Positions 26,047 to 35,836 are shown, counted from the stretch's first letter. The stretch is 64,000 nt of DNA from Sellimonas catena (GCF_045063725.1 NZ_CP173695.1); one strand, 5' to 3'. Translations and numbers: made by a program. The notes: generated by a model from the letters alone, not told the origin.

Positions 26047-26736
26047 TTATTTTCCATCTGAAAGGAACCGTTCCACTGCCCGGTTGAATGTCTCTGGATT
26101 TTTTGCTGCAATAAAGTGATCCCCTTTCAGGCAGACGAATTTCGCCCCCGGGATACTCTTTGCAATCAGCAGGGAATGCCGATGCCGGATCATGTCATTC
26201 TTTCCTACGAGAACCAGTGTCTTAGAAGAAATTCTGCTCAGATCTTCCGGACGGATATACGGATCCTTCACCATAAGTCCCAGTAGCTCCTTTTGCTTTT
26301 TCGCCTTTTGGGAAACCGGCGCAAGGAGCGATGCCGCGCCATATCCCGCCCAGATCGGCAGTACAATCAATGTCTTCATTCCGGAAGGATAAAGATTTGC
26401 GCCGTTCAAAATGAGTTTTCTCACTTTCTGTGGATATTGAAGTGCAAACACCAGTGCCGTATTTCCTCCATCACTGAACCCGAGAATGTCTGCCCGCTCA
26501 ATTCCCTTTTCTTCCATGAAGTCATGCAGATCCTCCGCAAACTGCCGAATGGTAAACGGGGCATTTCCTCGCGGACTTTGCCCGTGTCCTCTCGTATCGA
26601 TTGCGATTACTTTTCGTGTTTTGGCAAAATGCCTGATCTGACGGGCAAAGTAGCGGCTTTCTTCCCCGTTTCCGTGCAGTAAAATCAGCGGTTCTCCTGT
26701 TCCTCTTTCGATGGAATAGAGCCGGATGTCACTCAT
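26047..26736 (-). CDS. Alpha/beta hydrolase
   Basis: 229 residues from ATG 26736, which follows GGGAGGGAC; the open frame reaches 26928 but that extension overlaps the aldo/keto reductase out of frame. LILLHGNGEESRYF forms the oxyanion loop, DTRGHGQSP follows, GFSDGGN carries the nucleophile Ser, and KGDHFI ends with the catalytic His. Substrate unknown; an esterase or lactonase is likely. Confidence 0.9.
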   Translation of the reverse strand: MSDIRLYSIERGTGEPLILLHGNGEESRYFARQIRHFAKTRKVIAIDTRGHGQSPRGNAPFTIRQFAEDLHDFMEEKGIERADILGFSDGGNTALVFALQYPQKVRKLILNGANLYPSGMKTLIVLPIWAGYGAASLLAPVSQKAKKQKELLGLMVKDPYIRPEDLSRISSKTLVLVGKNDMIRHRHSLLIAKSIPGAKFVCLKGDHFIAAKNPETFNRAVERFLSDGK

Positions 26737-26752
26737 CTTGTCCCTCCCGCTT

Positions 26753-27901
26753 TTATAAGCTGCCAAACAGTTCTTTTGCTTTTTCCATTCTTTCCACGAC
26801 CGAAACATCGAACGGACATCGTGTCTCGCAGCCTTTGCATGCAATGCAGTCTTTTGCATTGGCTGAAAGTCCTTCATAATGCGCCTTGACTGTTGCCGGC
26901 ACTTCTTCCTGCATGGCAGCCAGATCATAGAGTTTGTTCACCATGGCAATATCGATCCCTGCCGGGCAAGGTGCACAGTGTCCACAATATGTGCATTGTC
27001 CACTGTAGGCATGTTGCGGCGCCCTGGCCAGCACGCTCGCATAATCCTTTTCCTCTTCTGTGGCGTTCTCATAAGCAACCGCCTCCTTGACATGTTCTGT
27101 CGTATCATATCCTGCCAGCACACTTGCCACACCCGGTCTTGTAAGGGCATAGTGAATACACTGAACCGGAGTCAGGGCCACTCCAAACGGAGAAGTCTTT
27201 TCGGAAAAAAGACGTCCTCCCGCATATCCTTTCATAACGGTGATTCCGACACCCCGCTGTTCACAGATCTGATACAGCTCCGCCCGTTCCGGATCGATGC
27301 CCTGAAGATGTTCCTCATAAGACTCCGCAAAGTATGTATTCAGATCTTCGCTTGCCGGAAGCAGATCAAACGCCGGATTGATACTGAACAAAATCATCTC
27401 GATTTCGCCGCTTAATGCCGCAAGCTTTGCCACTTTCGGATTGTGAGTACTCATTCCAATATGGTGAATGATTCCCTTTTCTTTCTGTTCCTTTACATAA
27501 GCCAGAAATTCTCCTTCCATGATCCGGTGAAATTCTGCCTCTTCATCCACAAAATGAATCATGCCAAGGTCAATATAATCTGTCTGAAGGCGTGTCAGCA
27601 GGTCCTGAAATGCTTCTTTTACCTTCGCAAGATCCCGGGTGCGGACATACTGTCCGTTCTGCCATGTTGATCCAAAATGCCCCTGAATGATCCATTTTTC
27701 TCTTTTCCCCTCCAGTGCTTTCCCGATATTGGAGCGTACATTCGGCTCCGACATCCAGCAGTCCAGAATGTTGATTCCATAGCTTTCGCAACAGTCAATA
27801 ATCTCTTTTACTTCTGCTTCGTTGTGGCGCTCCAGCCACTCTGCTCCTAATCCAATTTCACTGACCTTTAATCCTGTATTTCCCAATTCACGATATCTCA
27901 T
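26753..27901 (-). CDS. Aldo/keto reductase with C-terminal 4Fe-4S clusters
   Basis: 382 residues from ATG 27901, chosen for AGGAGGG 7 bases upstream. Residues 1-~290 are a TIM-barrel reductase (MRYRELGNTGLKVSEIGLG). The tail has ferredoxin motifs CTYCGHCAPCPAG and CIACKGCETRCPFDV. Such proteins are oxidoreductases that take electrons via Fe-S clusters in anaerobes; the substrate is unknown. It overlaps no neighbour but is followed after 16 bases by the hydrolase gene. Confidence 0.92.
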   Translation of the reverse strand: MRYRELGNTGLKVSEIGLGAEWLERHNEAEVKEIIDCCESYGINILDCWMSEPNVRSNIGKALEGKREKWIIQGHFGSTWQNGQYVRTRDLAKVKEAFQDLLTRLQTDYIDLGMIHFVDEEAEFHRIMEGEFLAYVKEQKEKGIIHHIGMSTHNPKVAKLAALSGEIEMILFSINPAFDLLPASEDLNTYFAESYEEHLQGIDPERAELYQICEQRGVGITVMKGYAGGRLFSEKTSPFGVALTPVQCIHYALTRPGVASVLAGYDTTEHVKEAVAYENATEEEKDYASVLARAPQHAYSGQCTYCGHCAPCPAGIDIAMVNKLYDLAAMQEEVPATVKAHYEGLSANAKDCIACKGCETRCPFDVSVVERMEKAKELFGSL

Positions 27902-27935
27902 TTCGTTTCCCTCCTGATGTTTCCGGCTTTTTAAC

Positions 27936-28241
27936 CTATTCGTTTCCACTCCAGTAAATTCTTTTCTCAAACCCGCCTCGTTTTCTTCGTTTCTCATCTC
28001 GTACTTTAAGCAGATCTTCTCTGGAATATCCTCTGGCCTTACAGATGGCGGATAACACTTCCAGAATATCTGCCAGTTCTTCCAGAGACTTATCCGCCTG
28101 ATACTCTGCCACCTCTTCCTGCAGCTTTCTATCCAGTTCATTCAGATACTCTTCCTGATCCAGAATACGGGTGACAGGCGTCTTCCCATCCGCCCGAATG
28201 ATATCCGGTATATTGTCCCGAACCAGCTTTCCTTCTCTCAT
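27936..28241 (-). CDS. MazG-like nucleotide pyrophosphohydrolase / phosphoribosyl-ATP pyrophosphatase-like
   Basis: 101 residues from ATG 28241 (alternative ATG 28274). KLVRDNIPDII at the start and EEVAEYQADKSLEELADILEVL contain the E-x2-E-x12-E-x2-D metal motif of all-alpha NTP pyrophosphatases. It probably hydrolyses a noncanonical or modified nucleotide. It lies just upstream of the Fe-S aldo/keto reductase. Confidence 0.85.
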   Translation of the reverse strand: MREGKLVRDNIPDIIRADGKTPVTRILDQEEYLNELDRKLQEEVAEYQADKSLEELADILEVLSAICKARGYSREDLLKVRDEKRRKRGGFEKRIYWSGNE

Positions 28242-28372
28242 TGTGTCACGTCCTTTATAATTTGTCGTATTCACTGTTTCTTGCTTTTTCTGAGTAATTT
28301 CATCCAGATCCAGTCCACTTACTCCATTATATCATTCCCCTTTTATTTATAAAAGGCGGAAAGCCCAATCCT

Positions 28373-29245
28373 TTAACAGTTCCCGGTATACACATACTTC
28401 AGGTATTTCTCTGCAATCTGCTTCATCCTGTACACCTGCCTGACCTCTGTTGCTTTCCGATCGGTCATCTGATATCTTGGGAAAAATCTGGACACATGCA
28501 GTGGGATCTCCGGACTCAGTGAGGCAATCCATGCTGCCTCCTGTTCCATTTCTTCTTTTGAATCATTTTCACCCGGCACAATGAGTGTCGTCAGTTCCAC
28601 ATGGCAGTCCTTTGCCGCTCTTTCAATAAACGCTTTTACCGTATTCAGATTTCCACCAAGTTTTCTGTAATAATCTTCTGTAAATCCTTTCAAATCAATA
28701 TTCACCGCATCTATATATGGTAAAATTTCTTCCAGGATTTCCAGTTCCACTGATCCATTGGTGACCACTACCGTTTTCATTCCATTTTGTTTTACCAGAC
28801 AGGCTGTGTCCCGGACAAATTCGTATCCTACAAGCGGTTCATTGTAAGTAAATGCCACTCCGATATTTCCGGCATTTTGATACCCGGAAGCAAGCCGGGC
28901 CAGCTGAGCCGGTGTCACGTCCTGCCATCCAATCTCCGTCTGTCCGGCCATGGAAATCTCATGATTCTGGCAGAACGGGCAGAAAAGATTGCACCCAAAG
29001 CTTCCTACCGAAAGGATTTTGCTTCCCGGATAAAACCGGGCCAACGGTTTCTTTTCGATCGGATCCAGCATTGCGGATGTTACTTTTCCGTAATTCACAC
29101 TGATAATCTTGCCATTTTCGTTCTTTCTTGCCCTGCATCTGCCGTACTGTCCTTCCAGAAGCGCGCAATAATGCATACAGACCGGGCATACTTTCCTGCC
29201 ATCGGATGAATTTCCCATCTCATTACGTTTTTCTTCTCTGCTCAA
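28373..29245 (-). CDS. amrS: AmmeMemoRadiSam radical SAM enzyme
   Basis: 290 residues. The radical SAM cluster motif is CNLFCPFC (C-x3-C-x2-C), preceded by the family's N-terminal Cys cluster (CPVCMHYCALLEGQYGRC). FTYNEP, VVVTNG and AVNIDLKGFTEDYY follow, as in the AmmeMemoRadiSam radical SAM group. It overlaps the Memo/AMMECR1 gene by 4 bases. The three-domain system is widespread in anaerobes, but its reaction is unknown. Confidence 0.94.
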   Translation of the reverse strand: MSREEKRNEMGNSSDGRKVCPVCMHYCALLEGQYGRCRARKNENGKIISVNYGKVTSAMLDPIEKKPLARFYPGSKILSVGSFGCNLFCPFCQNHEISMAGQTEIGWQDVTPAQLARLASGYQNAGNIGVAFTYNEPLVGYEFVRDTACLVKQNGMKTVVVTNGSVELEILEEILPYIDAVNIDLKGFTEDYYRKLGGNLNTVKAFIERAAKDCHVELTTLIVPGENDSKEEMEQEAAWIASLSPEIPLHVSRFFPRYQMTDRKATEVRQVYRMKQIAEKYLKYVYTGNC

Positions 29246-30630
29246 AAATGTCTCACCACCTCAAAGCGTTCCAGTTTGATATCTTCTGCCTCTTCCGGGA
29301 TACCTGCTTTTCTTTTCGCAATGGCAATCTGCTCGTCTACGGTATCAACTCCTTCCAGATTCGGAAGCAGAAGTCCCCGTTTGATTCCTTTGCTTACGAT
29401 AACGCCGTAGCGTTTCACATCCAGCTGTTCCGGCGAAGCAATTTCTTCCGTCTCTCCCAGAACATCCACACTGTACACAAGCCGGTCCAGTTCTTCTGCT
29501 TCTACTGCGTCAAATCTCGGATCTTTCACCGCTGCGCTGATAGCATTCTCAACAATCTCCTCCGCAAGCGTTCCCCGTACCGGCGCAATTGTCCCGATGC
29601 ACCCGCGCAGTCTTCCCTCTTCTTTGAGAGATACAAAGGCTCCAGCCCTCTTGTGATACAATTCTTCCGGCAGACCTTCCGGAATGGAAATCTTCCTGCC
29701 GGTCCTCACATATGTTTCGATTGTCTGCCGTGCAAGCTTTACATAAGGATCTTCCTTTTCGCTCCGCTCTTTTGCTTCTTTTTTCACATTTTCCTCATGC
29801 TGATGCAAAAAATCTCTTTGCGGATCCATACCTTCTACTTCAAAGGTGCAGATCCCATATCCTACTCCAAATGGGCCTTCATAGGAAAGTCTTTTCGCAC
29901 GAACTTTTCTACGGTCCAGCGCTCCTGCCAGGATCAGGAACGACCGCTGTCCGCACTCTGCCGCCTGTCCGCAGAAATCTTCTGTAAAATCAAAGAGTTT
30001 TCCAAACTCTGCACTTCCCATCACCTGCATGATCCGCTCATCATATTCCGGTCCTTCTTTCCGGAAGCCATACGGACCGTCTGCCTTTAATCTATGAGAC
30101 AGATCCCCGCTTCCGATCACCACAATTTTTCTGCCACACAGTTCCGCCGCTTTCTGAATACATTGCCCAAGCATGTAGTGCATTGAAAACGGGAGTCCGG
30201 AAAGGCCAATCCGAACCACCTTGTATTCCCGGTCATAATGATTGAGAAACCAGAGCGGAATCATAGTGCCGTGATCCAGCCTTCTGTCCTGCTCACCCAA
30301 TGTTCCTGCCGGAATCTCCCTTGCCTGCGCTTCCTGCGACAGTACTTTCACAAATTCGGTATCATACTGCACCGGAATCTTCACTTGAGAAGCCCCAAAC
30401 CTACCAAAGCTTCCTTCCGCGCTTTTCCCCGGCGAAATATGAAAATAGTCTGCATACATTACCGTGTGCGGTGATAACACCACAACAGTATCCGGCTTCC
30501 ACTCTGCAATCTTTTTTACCGCTTTGTAATATGAATCAATCGTATCCTGAATTCCCCGTTCCTGTCCGCATCCAACCTCCGGTATAATCAAAGGCGGATG
30601 AGGAACCATCACTGCTCCTGTTACTGCCAT
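29242..30630 (-). CDS. Memo/LigB-like and AMMECR1 fusion protein of the AmmeMemoRadiSam system
   Basis: 462 residues. Residues about 1-265 are a Memo/class III extradiol dioxygenase-like domain (MVPHPPLIIPEVG, LSPHTVMYADYFHI, DHGTMIPLWFL) with likely metal-binding histidines. Residues about 285-462 are AMMECR1 (GAFVSLKEEGRLRGCIGTI). The fusion and the radical SAM gene overlap by 4 bases, and the upstream MmcQ-EVE gene overlaps it by 10. Biochemical function of the system is not established. Confidence 0.93.
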   Translation of the reverse strand: MAVTGAVMVPHPPLIIPEVGCGQERGIQDTIDSYYKAVKKIAEWKPDTVVVLSPHTVMYADYFHISPGKSAEGSFGRFGASQVKIPVQYDTEFVKVLSQEAQAREIPAGTLGEQDRRLDHGTMIPLWFLNHYDREYKVVRIGLSGLPFSMHYMLGQCIQKAAELCGRKIVVIGSGDLSHRLKADGPYGFRKEGPEYDERIMQVMGSAEFGKLFDFTEDFCGQAAECGQRSFLILAGALDRRKVRAKRLSYEGPFGVGYGICTFEVEGMDPQRDFLHQHEENVKKEAKERSEKEDPYVKLARQTIETYVRTGRKISIPEGLPEELYHKRAGAFVSLKEEGRLRGCIGTIAPVRGTLAEEIVENAISAAVKDPRFDAVEAEELDRLVYSVDVLGETEEIASPEQLDVKRYGVIVSKGIKRGLLLPNLEGVDTVDEQIAIAKRKAGIPEEAEDIKLERFEVVRHF

Positions 30631-31448
30631 CGTCTCTCCTCCTTCCTTTTATTTTCCATGGCTGTTCTGTTTTTTCCTGTTTCAGCAAGCATTTCCAACT
30701 CTCTTTCAAGTTCCGGCGGAATGCTTCGAGCACTTCGCACCGGACCGACTCCATAAAGTTTCATCCGTTCTCTATTCATTTCATCCGGCATAAATCGATG
30801 CTTCAATTTCAGTTCCATGGTCCGGCTCTTATCCTGATTCCCTCCCGGATCTTCAAATCCTCCTGTACCGGTTACTTCACACTGATACAAAACAGCAGAA
30901 ACCGGTGCTGCCATATAAATATAGACCAGATCTCCGGTATGAATATTGCCACGCTGATGCCAGTCAATAGTGCTGCTTTCTGCAAAAGCTGCTTCCAAAT
31001 CAAAGTATCCGGGATTAGCAGGGATCAGCCAGGCCCGTTTCCTTTCACAGTGCAGCTTTTCTTTTGTCTTTTTACTCGCTGTCAGAAGATAGCTTTGATC
31101 CAGCAGTGCAAGAATCTGCTCTTTTTCTACCGTTCCATCAAGAAGAATGGAAATCCAGTTTTTCTTATTCATATGATACCCCGGCAGAATTCCCTTGCCT
31201 GACACCAGAAATCCAGCCATATCCGGATCACACTTTACATTCAGTACTTCGATATATCCTGTCCCGTGTAGTCCCATGCTCTCCTTTCGGACTTCCAGCA
31301 TCACCCCGTACCATTTTCTATTATCATTATGACGCAGCACAAAATCCGGAGTTTTCCATGGATAATCCGGGCTTGTGCCGTAAGTATGCAGGACATAGTC
31401 CAGGATTTCTTTTTTCAGACACGCTTTTTGCGATTCTGCCCTCTTCAT
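30621..31448 (-). CDS. MmcQ/YjbR-like domain fused to an EVE-like domain
   Basis: 275 residues from ATG 31448, which follows AGAGGTGAT; a GTG three codons earlier is possible. The N-terminal ~115 residues (YPWKTPDFVLRHNDNRKWYG, GYHMNKKNWISILLDG) match MmcQ/YjbR DNA-binding-like proteins. The C-terminal part (WLIPANPGYFDLEAAF, GDLVYIYMAAPVSAVLYQCEV) resembles EVE/PUA-like domains that bind modified bases. It is coupled to the AmmeMemoRadiSam genes by overlap, a hint to that system's context. Confidence 0.82.
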   Translation of the reverse strand: MKRAESQKACLKKEILDYVLHTYGTSPDYPWKTPDFVLRHNDNRKWYGVMLEVRKESMGLHGTGYIEVLNVKCDPDMAGFLVSGKGILPGYHMNKKNWISILLDGTVEKEQILALLDQSYLLTASKKTKEKLHCERKRAWLIPANPGYFDLEAAFAESSTIDWHQRGNIHTGDLVYIYMAAPVSAVLYQCEVTGTGGFEDPGGNQDKSRTMELKLKHRFMPDEMNRERMKLYGVGPVRSARSIPPELERELEMLAETGKNRTAMENKRKEERRWQ

Positions 31449-31512
31449 CTTGATCACCTCTTTTTTATTTTAACACTATGCTTCAGAGGTTTCATCTGCT
31501 TTCCAAAAGAAA

Positions 31513-31543
31513 ATGACACAGAGTCCCGTTCTCTCTGTGTCAT
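31513..31543 (-). terminator. Rho-independent terminator after the AAA+ gene
   Basis: ATGACACAGAG and CTCTGTGTCAT form an 11-bp perfect stem, followed on the minus strand by TTTCTTTTG. Confidence 0.8.
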
Positions 31544-31577
31544 CTTGTACTGCTGTTTTTGTATGATCATTCCGGTA

Positions 31578-33062
31578 TCAGGAAAGAATGGTCCGAACCA
31601 TCTTTTCATCAAATTGAACCGATTTCACATGATCAACTTCAATCTGATAAAGTGCGTTTGCCGCAAGGTGCTCTGCCGCCTGCTCCAGATCCCGGATACC
31701 GCTTGTCTCTTTGTGCAGGTCGATGACTGCATCCAGACCATCATCCGTCAGTGTGCATTCATTCTCCTGCATGCCGATTCTTTTCAGTACCTTTGGAAGT
31801 GCATACTGAGAGAAAATCACCTTTTTCTCCTCCGGTGTGTAATCCGGAAGCTCAATTACCGCAAACCGGGACATGAGCGGCGCGCTGATCTGATCTTTAT
31901 CGTTGGCCGTCGCAATCGGATAAACTCCTACGGTCGGAATCATACATTCGATATAATTATCTGTAAATCCAAGGTTATCAAGCAGTGTCAAAAGCACATC
32001 TGCCGGATTGCCGTTCCCTTTTCCGGATGCCGCCTTGTCAAGCTCATTGATGATAAATACAAGGTTGGATTCCCCTGCCATGGAAAAAGCATCCATAATG
32101 ATTCCCGGCTTTGCATTGGCATAAATCCGTGAGCTCCCGGTCAGCTGTTCCGGATCGTTGATGGAACTCATATCCAACGTAGTCCATGGGAGTTTCAAAA
32201 TCCTTGCTACCGCATAGGCAATCTGAGACTTTCCGGTTCCCGCAGGTCCTACCAGAAGCAGACCGTAGGCCGGAAGGGTGTGAGTCCGGTTGATCTGGAT
32301 AATCGTTTCAATAATCCGCTGCTTTACCTGCTCCATTCCATAAAGTTCCTCATCCAGAATTCTCCTTGCTTCTTTCGGATCAATTGCCTGGAAATAATTC
32401 CCTTTCCACTGGATGTTCATCATAATAGAAAGCGCTCTCTGTGCATGCCGGCGCTCCTCCGCTGAAACCTCGTGAGAGCGGGCTACAGCAAGGTTTCTCC
32501 TTGCCCAGAGCCGGATATTATCCGGAAGCGTCCTACCGGCACAGGTGATAAAGTCCGTAATACTCTGGATACTGGTCAGCTTCATGCTGTCTCCTGTCTC
32601 CTCCTCATCTTCATCCGGGATTTCTTCGGACGGTGCATCACTTGTAAGAAGACGTTCAATCATAAACTGCAGGAAGCCATCCTCCGCTGAAAGCTTGGAT
32701 CCTCCGCCAAAGGCAATCTCACGGATCTTATACACAGCATATCCGTCCTCCCGGTCCGCCCCGGAAAGCCGGACATTAATATGATTTTCTCCCATCCATT
32801 TGAGAAGACTTACAAAACGGGCATCAATCTGTAAAATATCGGCGCTGACCGTTCCTTCTTCTCCTTTGAATTCAAAGGCAGTCCGGCGGACCGGATTCGT
32901 AAATACTCCGATCGAATGGTGCTGAAGCTTTCCCTTACTGTTGTCAAGTACAAGCATCGGGTGCTCCGTCGATGCTTCCTGTTCGCTGGAATAAAATACT
33001 GTATAAGTACATTCCGGTGTTTTTCCCTCTTCCGGCGTATTATTAAAATCAAAAACTGGCAT
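31578..33062 (-). CDS. Lon-like AAA+ ATPase without a protease domain
   Basis: 494 residues from ATG 33062, which follows CAGGAG; the open frame to 33125 has no binding site. The AAA+ core starts near 265: GLLLVGPAGTGKSQIAYA (Walker A), VFIINELDKAASG (Walker B with Asn before Glu where Lon has Asp), then TANDKDQISAPLMSRF. It most resembles the Lon/ClpX-type ATPase module. The N-terminal 240 residues match nothing I know, and no S16 peptidase follows. It lies 32 bases after recQ. Confidence 0.78.
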   Translation of the reverse strand: MPVFDFNNTPEEGKTPECTYTVFYSSEQEASTEHPMLVLDNSKGKLQHHSIGVFTNPVRRTAFEFKGEEGTVSADILQIDARFVSLLKWMGENHINVRLSGADREDGYAVYKIREIAFGGGSKLSAEDGFLQFMIERLLTSDAPSEEIPDEDEEETGDSMKLTSIQSITDFITCAGRTLPDNIRLWARRNLAVARSHEVSAEERRHAQRALSIMMNIQWKGNYFQAIDPKEARRILDEELYGMEQVKQRIIETIIQINRTHTLPAYGLLLVGPAGTGKSQIAYAVARILKLPWTTLDMSSINDPEQLTGSSRIYANAKPGIIMDAFSMAGESNLVFIINELDKAASGKGNGNPADVLLTLLDNLGFTDNYIECMIPTVGVYPIATANDKDQISAPLMSRFAVIELPDYTPEEKKVIFSQYALPKVLKRIGMQENECTLTDDGLDAVIDLHKETSGIRDLEQAAEHLAANALYQIEVDHVKSVQFDEKMVRTILS

Positions 33063-33094
33063 GGTGCATACTCCTGTCTTTTGTCGAATTTTCT

Positions 33095-35395
33095 TTAGTT
33101 TAGCATAAAATAGGAGATGGTACAATCCATGTTTCTTTTTCTTCCTCCTTTCATCAATTCCACCAGATATCTCTGCGCTTTTTCAGTATAGAAAAAGATC
33201 TCATACGGATTCCCTTTTTCACTGATCCGTTCTTCCGGCTCAATTCCGGCCTTTCTTCCTTTTTCTGTCAATACTGTTCTGGCATATCCGTTATAAAACT
33301 GTTGTTTCAGACAGCCTTCTTCCAGAAGTCTTTCTGTAAGCCATTTATTTGTCAAACGTTTCATCTGTTTTTCATCTCTTAATTCATTCACCTGCGAAAC
33401 AAATTCGCTTAATGTCATTCTTGGCGTATACTGAATGCCAAAAAGAATCTCTTTCGTCAGCCGAAAGTCTTCTTTTCGCCCTTTTCCCCGCCTTTCCGTC
33501 AATGGAATTTCATCTTCCGGACCTGAATTTTGATTTTCTTCTGTATCCCGCTGCCCTCCGGTTACGCTTTGAATTTTTTGTAAAATGGCTTCTCCGTACT
33601 GCTCTGCTTTCCGTTCACCCATGCCATTTACTTTCAGAAGTTCTTCTTTTGTAAACGGCATGCGTACGCACAGATCACGAAGCGTTTTATCCGAAGCCAC
33701 CATATATGGAGGTATCGACCGTCTTCTTGCAAGTTCTGCGCGAAGTTCCCGCAGTGATTCAAACAACTCTTTCCCCTTTTCCGATAAATCCATCGCGAGA
33801 ACGGATTTTTTACTGTCCCGCTTTTTCTCTTCTTCTTTTTTATATGCGATGATAAAAGGAGTATTTTGCTCCATCAATTCTCCAGAAGTTCCCGTCAGAT
33901 GGAGGATGGCATACTTATCCTCCGTCTGTCTCAGATATCCTCGCTCCACCATTGTACGGATAATTTCCTTGATCCTCGTCTGTCCAAGCTTACTCTGTTT
34001 TCCATAAGCAGGGTTTTCTTCCATTCTGTAATTACGTATTTTTGCCGTGTTTTCTCCCAGAAGAGTCCCGGCGATCATGTTCATTCCAAACCTCTGTCCG
34101 GATGTCCTGACACATAGGATGACATCTGCTGCCGCTTCGGAAGCATCCATTTCTTCAAACTCTTCCTGACAGTTGGAACAGTTCCGGCACTGCTCTTTTG
34201 CCTTTTCTCCAAAATAATGAAGAATATATGCCCTGAGACATTTCGTCGTTGTGCAGTACATCTCCATCTTTCGCAGGCGGTCCATGTCCTGTGCCTGAAT
34301 CGTCCTTAGTTCCTCTTCCGTATATTCTCTGTCCTGTTCCTTACTCTCCAGAAGGAATCGGTTAATGACCGTATCCTGCGGCGAATAATACAAAATACAT
34401 TCTGCCGGTTCGCCGTCACGTCCTGCTCTTCCGGCCTCCTGATAGTAATTTTCCATACTCTGGGGCATATTGAAGTGAAGGACAAACCGTACATTGGATT
34501 TGTCAATCCCCATCCCAAACGCATTGGTGGCAATCATTACCTTTGTCCGGTCATAAATGAAGTCCTCCTGACTGATTCTTCTTGCCTCCGTGCTCATTCC
34601 TGCATGATAACGCCCGACAGAAAATCCAGCGTTCTCCAGCTCCAGATATAATTCATCCACGCCCTTTCTGGTAGCACAGTAAATGATCCCGCTCTCTTCT
34701 ATGTGATCTTCCAGATAACGGCGGATCCTCTCCTTTTTCTGCTTTGTTCTCTGTACTTCAAAGTACAGATTTTCTCTGTCGAATCCGGTTACCGTCTCAT
34801 AAGGATGTTCCAGCTCCAAAGAAACGCGGATGTCAGTTCTGACCCGCTCGGTTGCAGTAGCTGTAAATGCCGAAACAACCGGGCGGACCGGAAGCATATG
34901 TACAAAAGACAGAATTCGAAGATAGCTTGGTCTGAAATCCTGACCCCACTGAGAGATACAGTGGGCTTCATCCACCGTAATCATGGAAATCTCCGCGTGA
35001 CAGGCAAAATCCAAAAACCGGGGCGTCTCAAGACGCTCCGGCGCCACATAGATAATCTTATACTGTCCGGTCTTTGCCAGCTCCATCGCTTTTACAATCT
35101 GATTTTCCGTCAGAGCACTGTTAATATAGGCCGCATGCACGCCAGCTTCATTCAACGCCTTCACCTGATCGATCATCAGGGAAATCAGAGGCGACACGAC
35201 AATCGTAATCCCAGGAAGCATCAGTGCAGGAAGCTGATAGCAAAGTGATTTCCCTGCTCCGGTGGGCATGACTGCAAATACATCTCTTCCAGAAAGGATC
35301 TGTCTGATGACCGTCTCCTGTTCTGGTCGAAATGTGTCATAACCAAAGTAGGTTTTGAGGGTGGAGTGCAGTTGTTGGTCAAGTAACTCTTGCAT
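33095..35395 (-). CDS. recQ: RecQ family ATP-dependent DNA helicase
   Basis: 766 residues. The helicase motifs are in order: FRPEQ, MPTGAGKSLCYQLPA (Walker A), TVDEAHCISQWGQDFRP (DEAH plus RecQ-specific loop), SAFTATAT and QEAGRAGRDG. A zinc-binding region (CLRAYILHYFG, CRNCSNC) and HRDC-like segments follow. It unwinds DNA during repair and recombination. Its ATG comes directly after the TAG of the preceding gene. The long C-terminus (about 600-766) is variable and may be an extra winged-helix domain. Confidence 0.94.
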   Translation of the reverse strand: MQELLDQQLHSTLKTYFGYDTFRPEQETVIRQILSGRDVFAVMPTGAGKSLCYQLPALMLPGITIVVSPLISLMIDQVKALNEAGVHAAYINSALTENQIVKAMELAKTGQYKIIYVAPERLETPRFLDFACHAEISMITVDEAHCISQWGQDFRPSYLRILSFVHMLPVRPVVSAFTATATERVRTDIRVSLELEHPYETVTGFDRENLYFEVQRTKQKKERIRRYLEDHIEESGIIYCATRKGVDELYLELENAGFSVGRYHAGMSTEARRISQEDFIYDRTKVMIATNAFGMGIDKSNVRFVLHFNMPQSMENYYQEAGRAGRDGEPAECILYYSPQDTVINRFLLESKEQDREYTEEELRTIQAQDMDRLRKMEMYCTTTKCLRAYILHYFGEKAKEQCRNCSNCQEEFEEMDASEAAADVILCVRTSGQRFGMNMIAGTLLGENTAKIRNYRMEENPAYGKQSKLGQTRIKEIIRTMVERGYLRQTEDKYAILHLTGTSGELMEQNTPFIIAYKKEEEKKRDSKKSVLAMDLSEKGKELFESLRELRAELARRRSIPPYMVASDKTLRDLCVRMPFTKEELLKVNGMGERKAEQYGEAILQKIQSVTGGQRDTEENQNSGPEDEIPLTERRGKGRKEDFRLTKEILFGIQYTPRMTLSEFVSQVNELRDEKQMKRLTNKWLTERLLEEGCLKQQFYNGYARTVLTEKGRKAGIEPEERISEKGNPYEIFFYTEKAQRYLVELMKGGRKRNMDCTISYFMLN

Positions 35396-35836
35396 CTATA
35401 AAACTTCTCCTTCTTCGTAACATGCAGCTATATAGTCTCTGGACTGATAATAGAAATCTGTATTATAGTCTGAAATCCGGGCATCAATCCATGAATGATA
35501 TACTTCCCATAATCCCTCCAGAATTTCTTCATCTTCAAAGCAGTCTTCAATCAGCCTTTCATAAACTTCTCCGATATCCCAATAATCAGGGACTGTATAT
35601 CTGCATATTTTCTCATTATCAAAATCGCCTATGGAGATCTTTGCTTCTTCTATAAACTCATCCGCTGTTTTTGCAATAGGTTCGCAGCGAAAAACATCCG
35701 CATATTCATAGATTCTCCCAATTCTTTCTTTCCCAAGAAAATCTGTTACTTCTTTTCTTCTCCTTTTTACATTCCTTCCGATATATTCAATCAGACTGCA
35801 TGTATAAAATAGAGCATCATTGTTTTTACTCCCCAT
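35396..35836 (-). CDS. Unknown acidic protein
   Basis: 146 residues from ATG 35836, preceded by GGGAGG. It starts MGSKNNDALFYTCSLIEYIG and has acidic, Tyr-rich helices but no recognised motif; it resembles small uncharacterised proteins of Clostridia. It overlaps the end of the P1 peptidase by 11 bases and abuts recQ, so all three should share a transcript. Confidence 0.7.
   Translation of the reverse strand: MGSKNNDALFYTCSLIEYIGRNVKRRRKEVTDFLGKERIGRIYEYADVFRCEPIAKTADEFIEEAKISIGDFDNEKICRYTVPDYWDIGEVYERLIEDCFEDEEILEGLWEVYHSWIDARISDYNTDFYYQSRDYIAACYEEGEVL

Noticed and set aside
28320..28360. CCTTTTAT/ATAAAAGG inverted repeat after the radical SAM gene
   Set aside because: An 8-bp AT-rich stem with a two-base loop and no T-tract is too weak to call a terminator.
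29128..30090. 320-residue plus-strand frame
   Set aside because: Antisense shadow of the AmmeMemoRadiSam genes, with Cys/Phe-rich nonsense composition.
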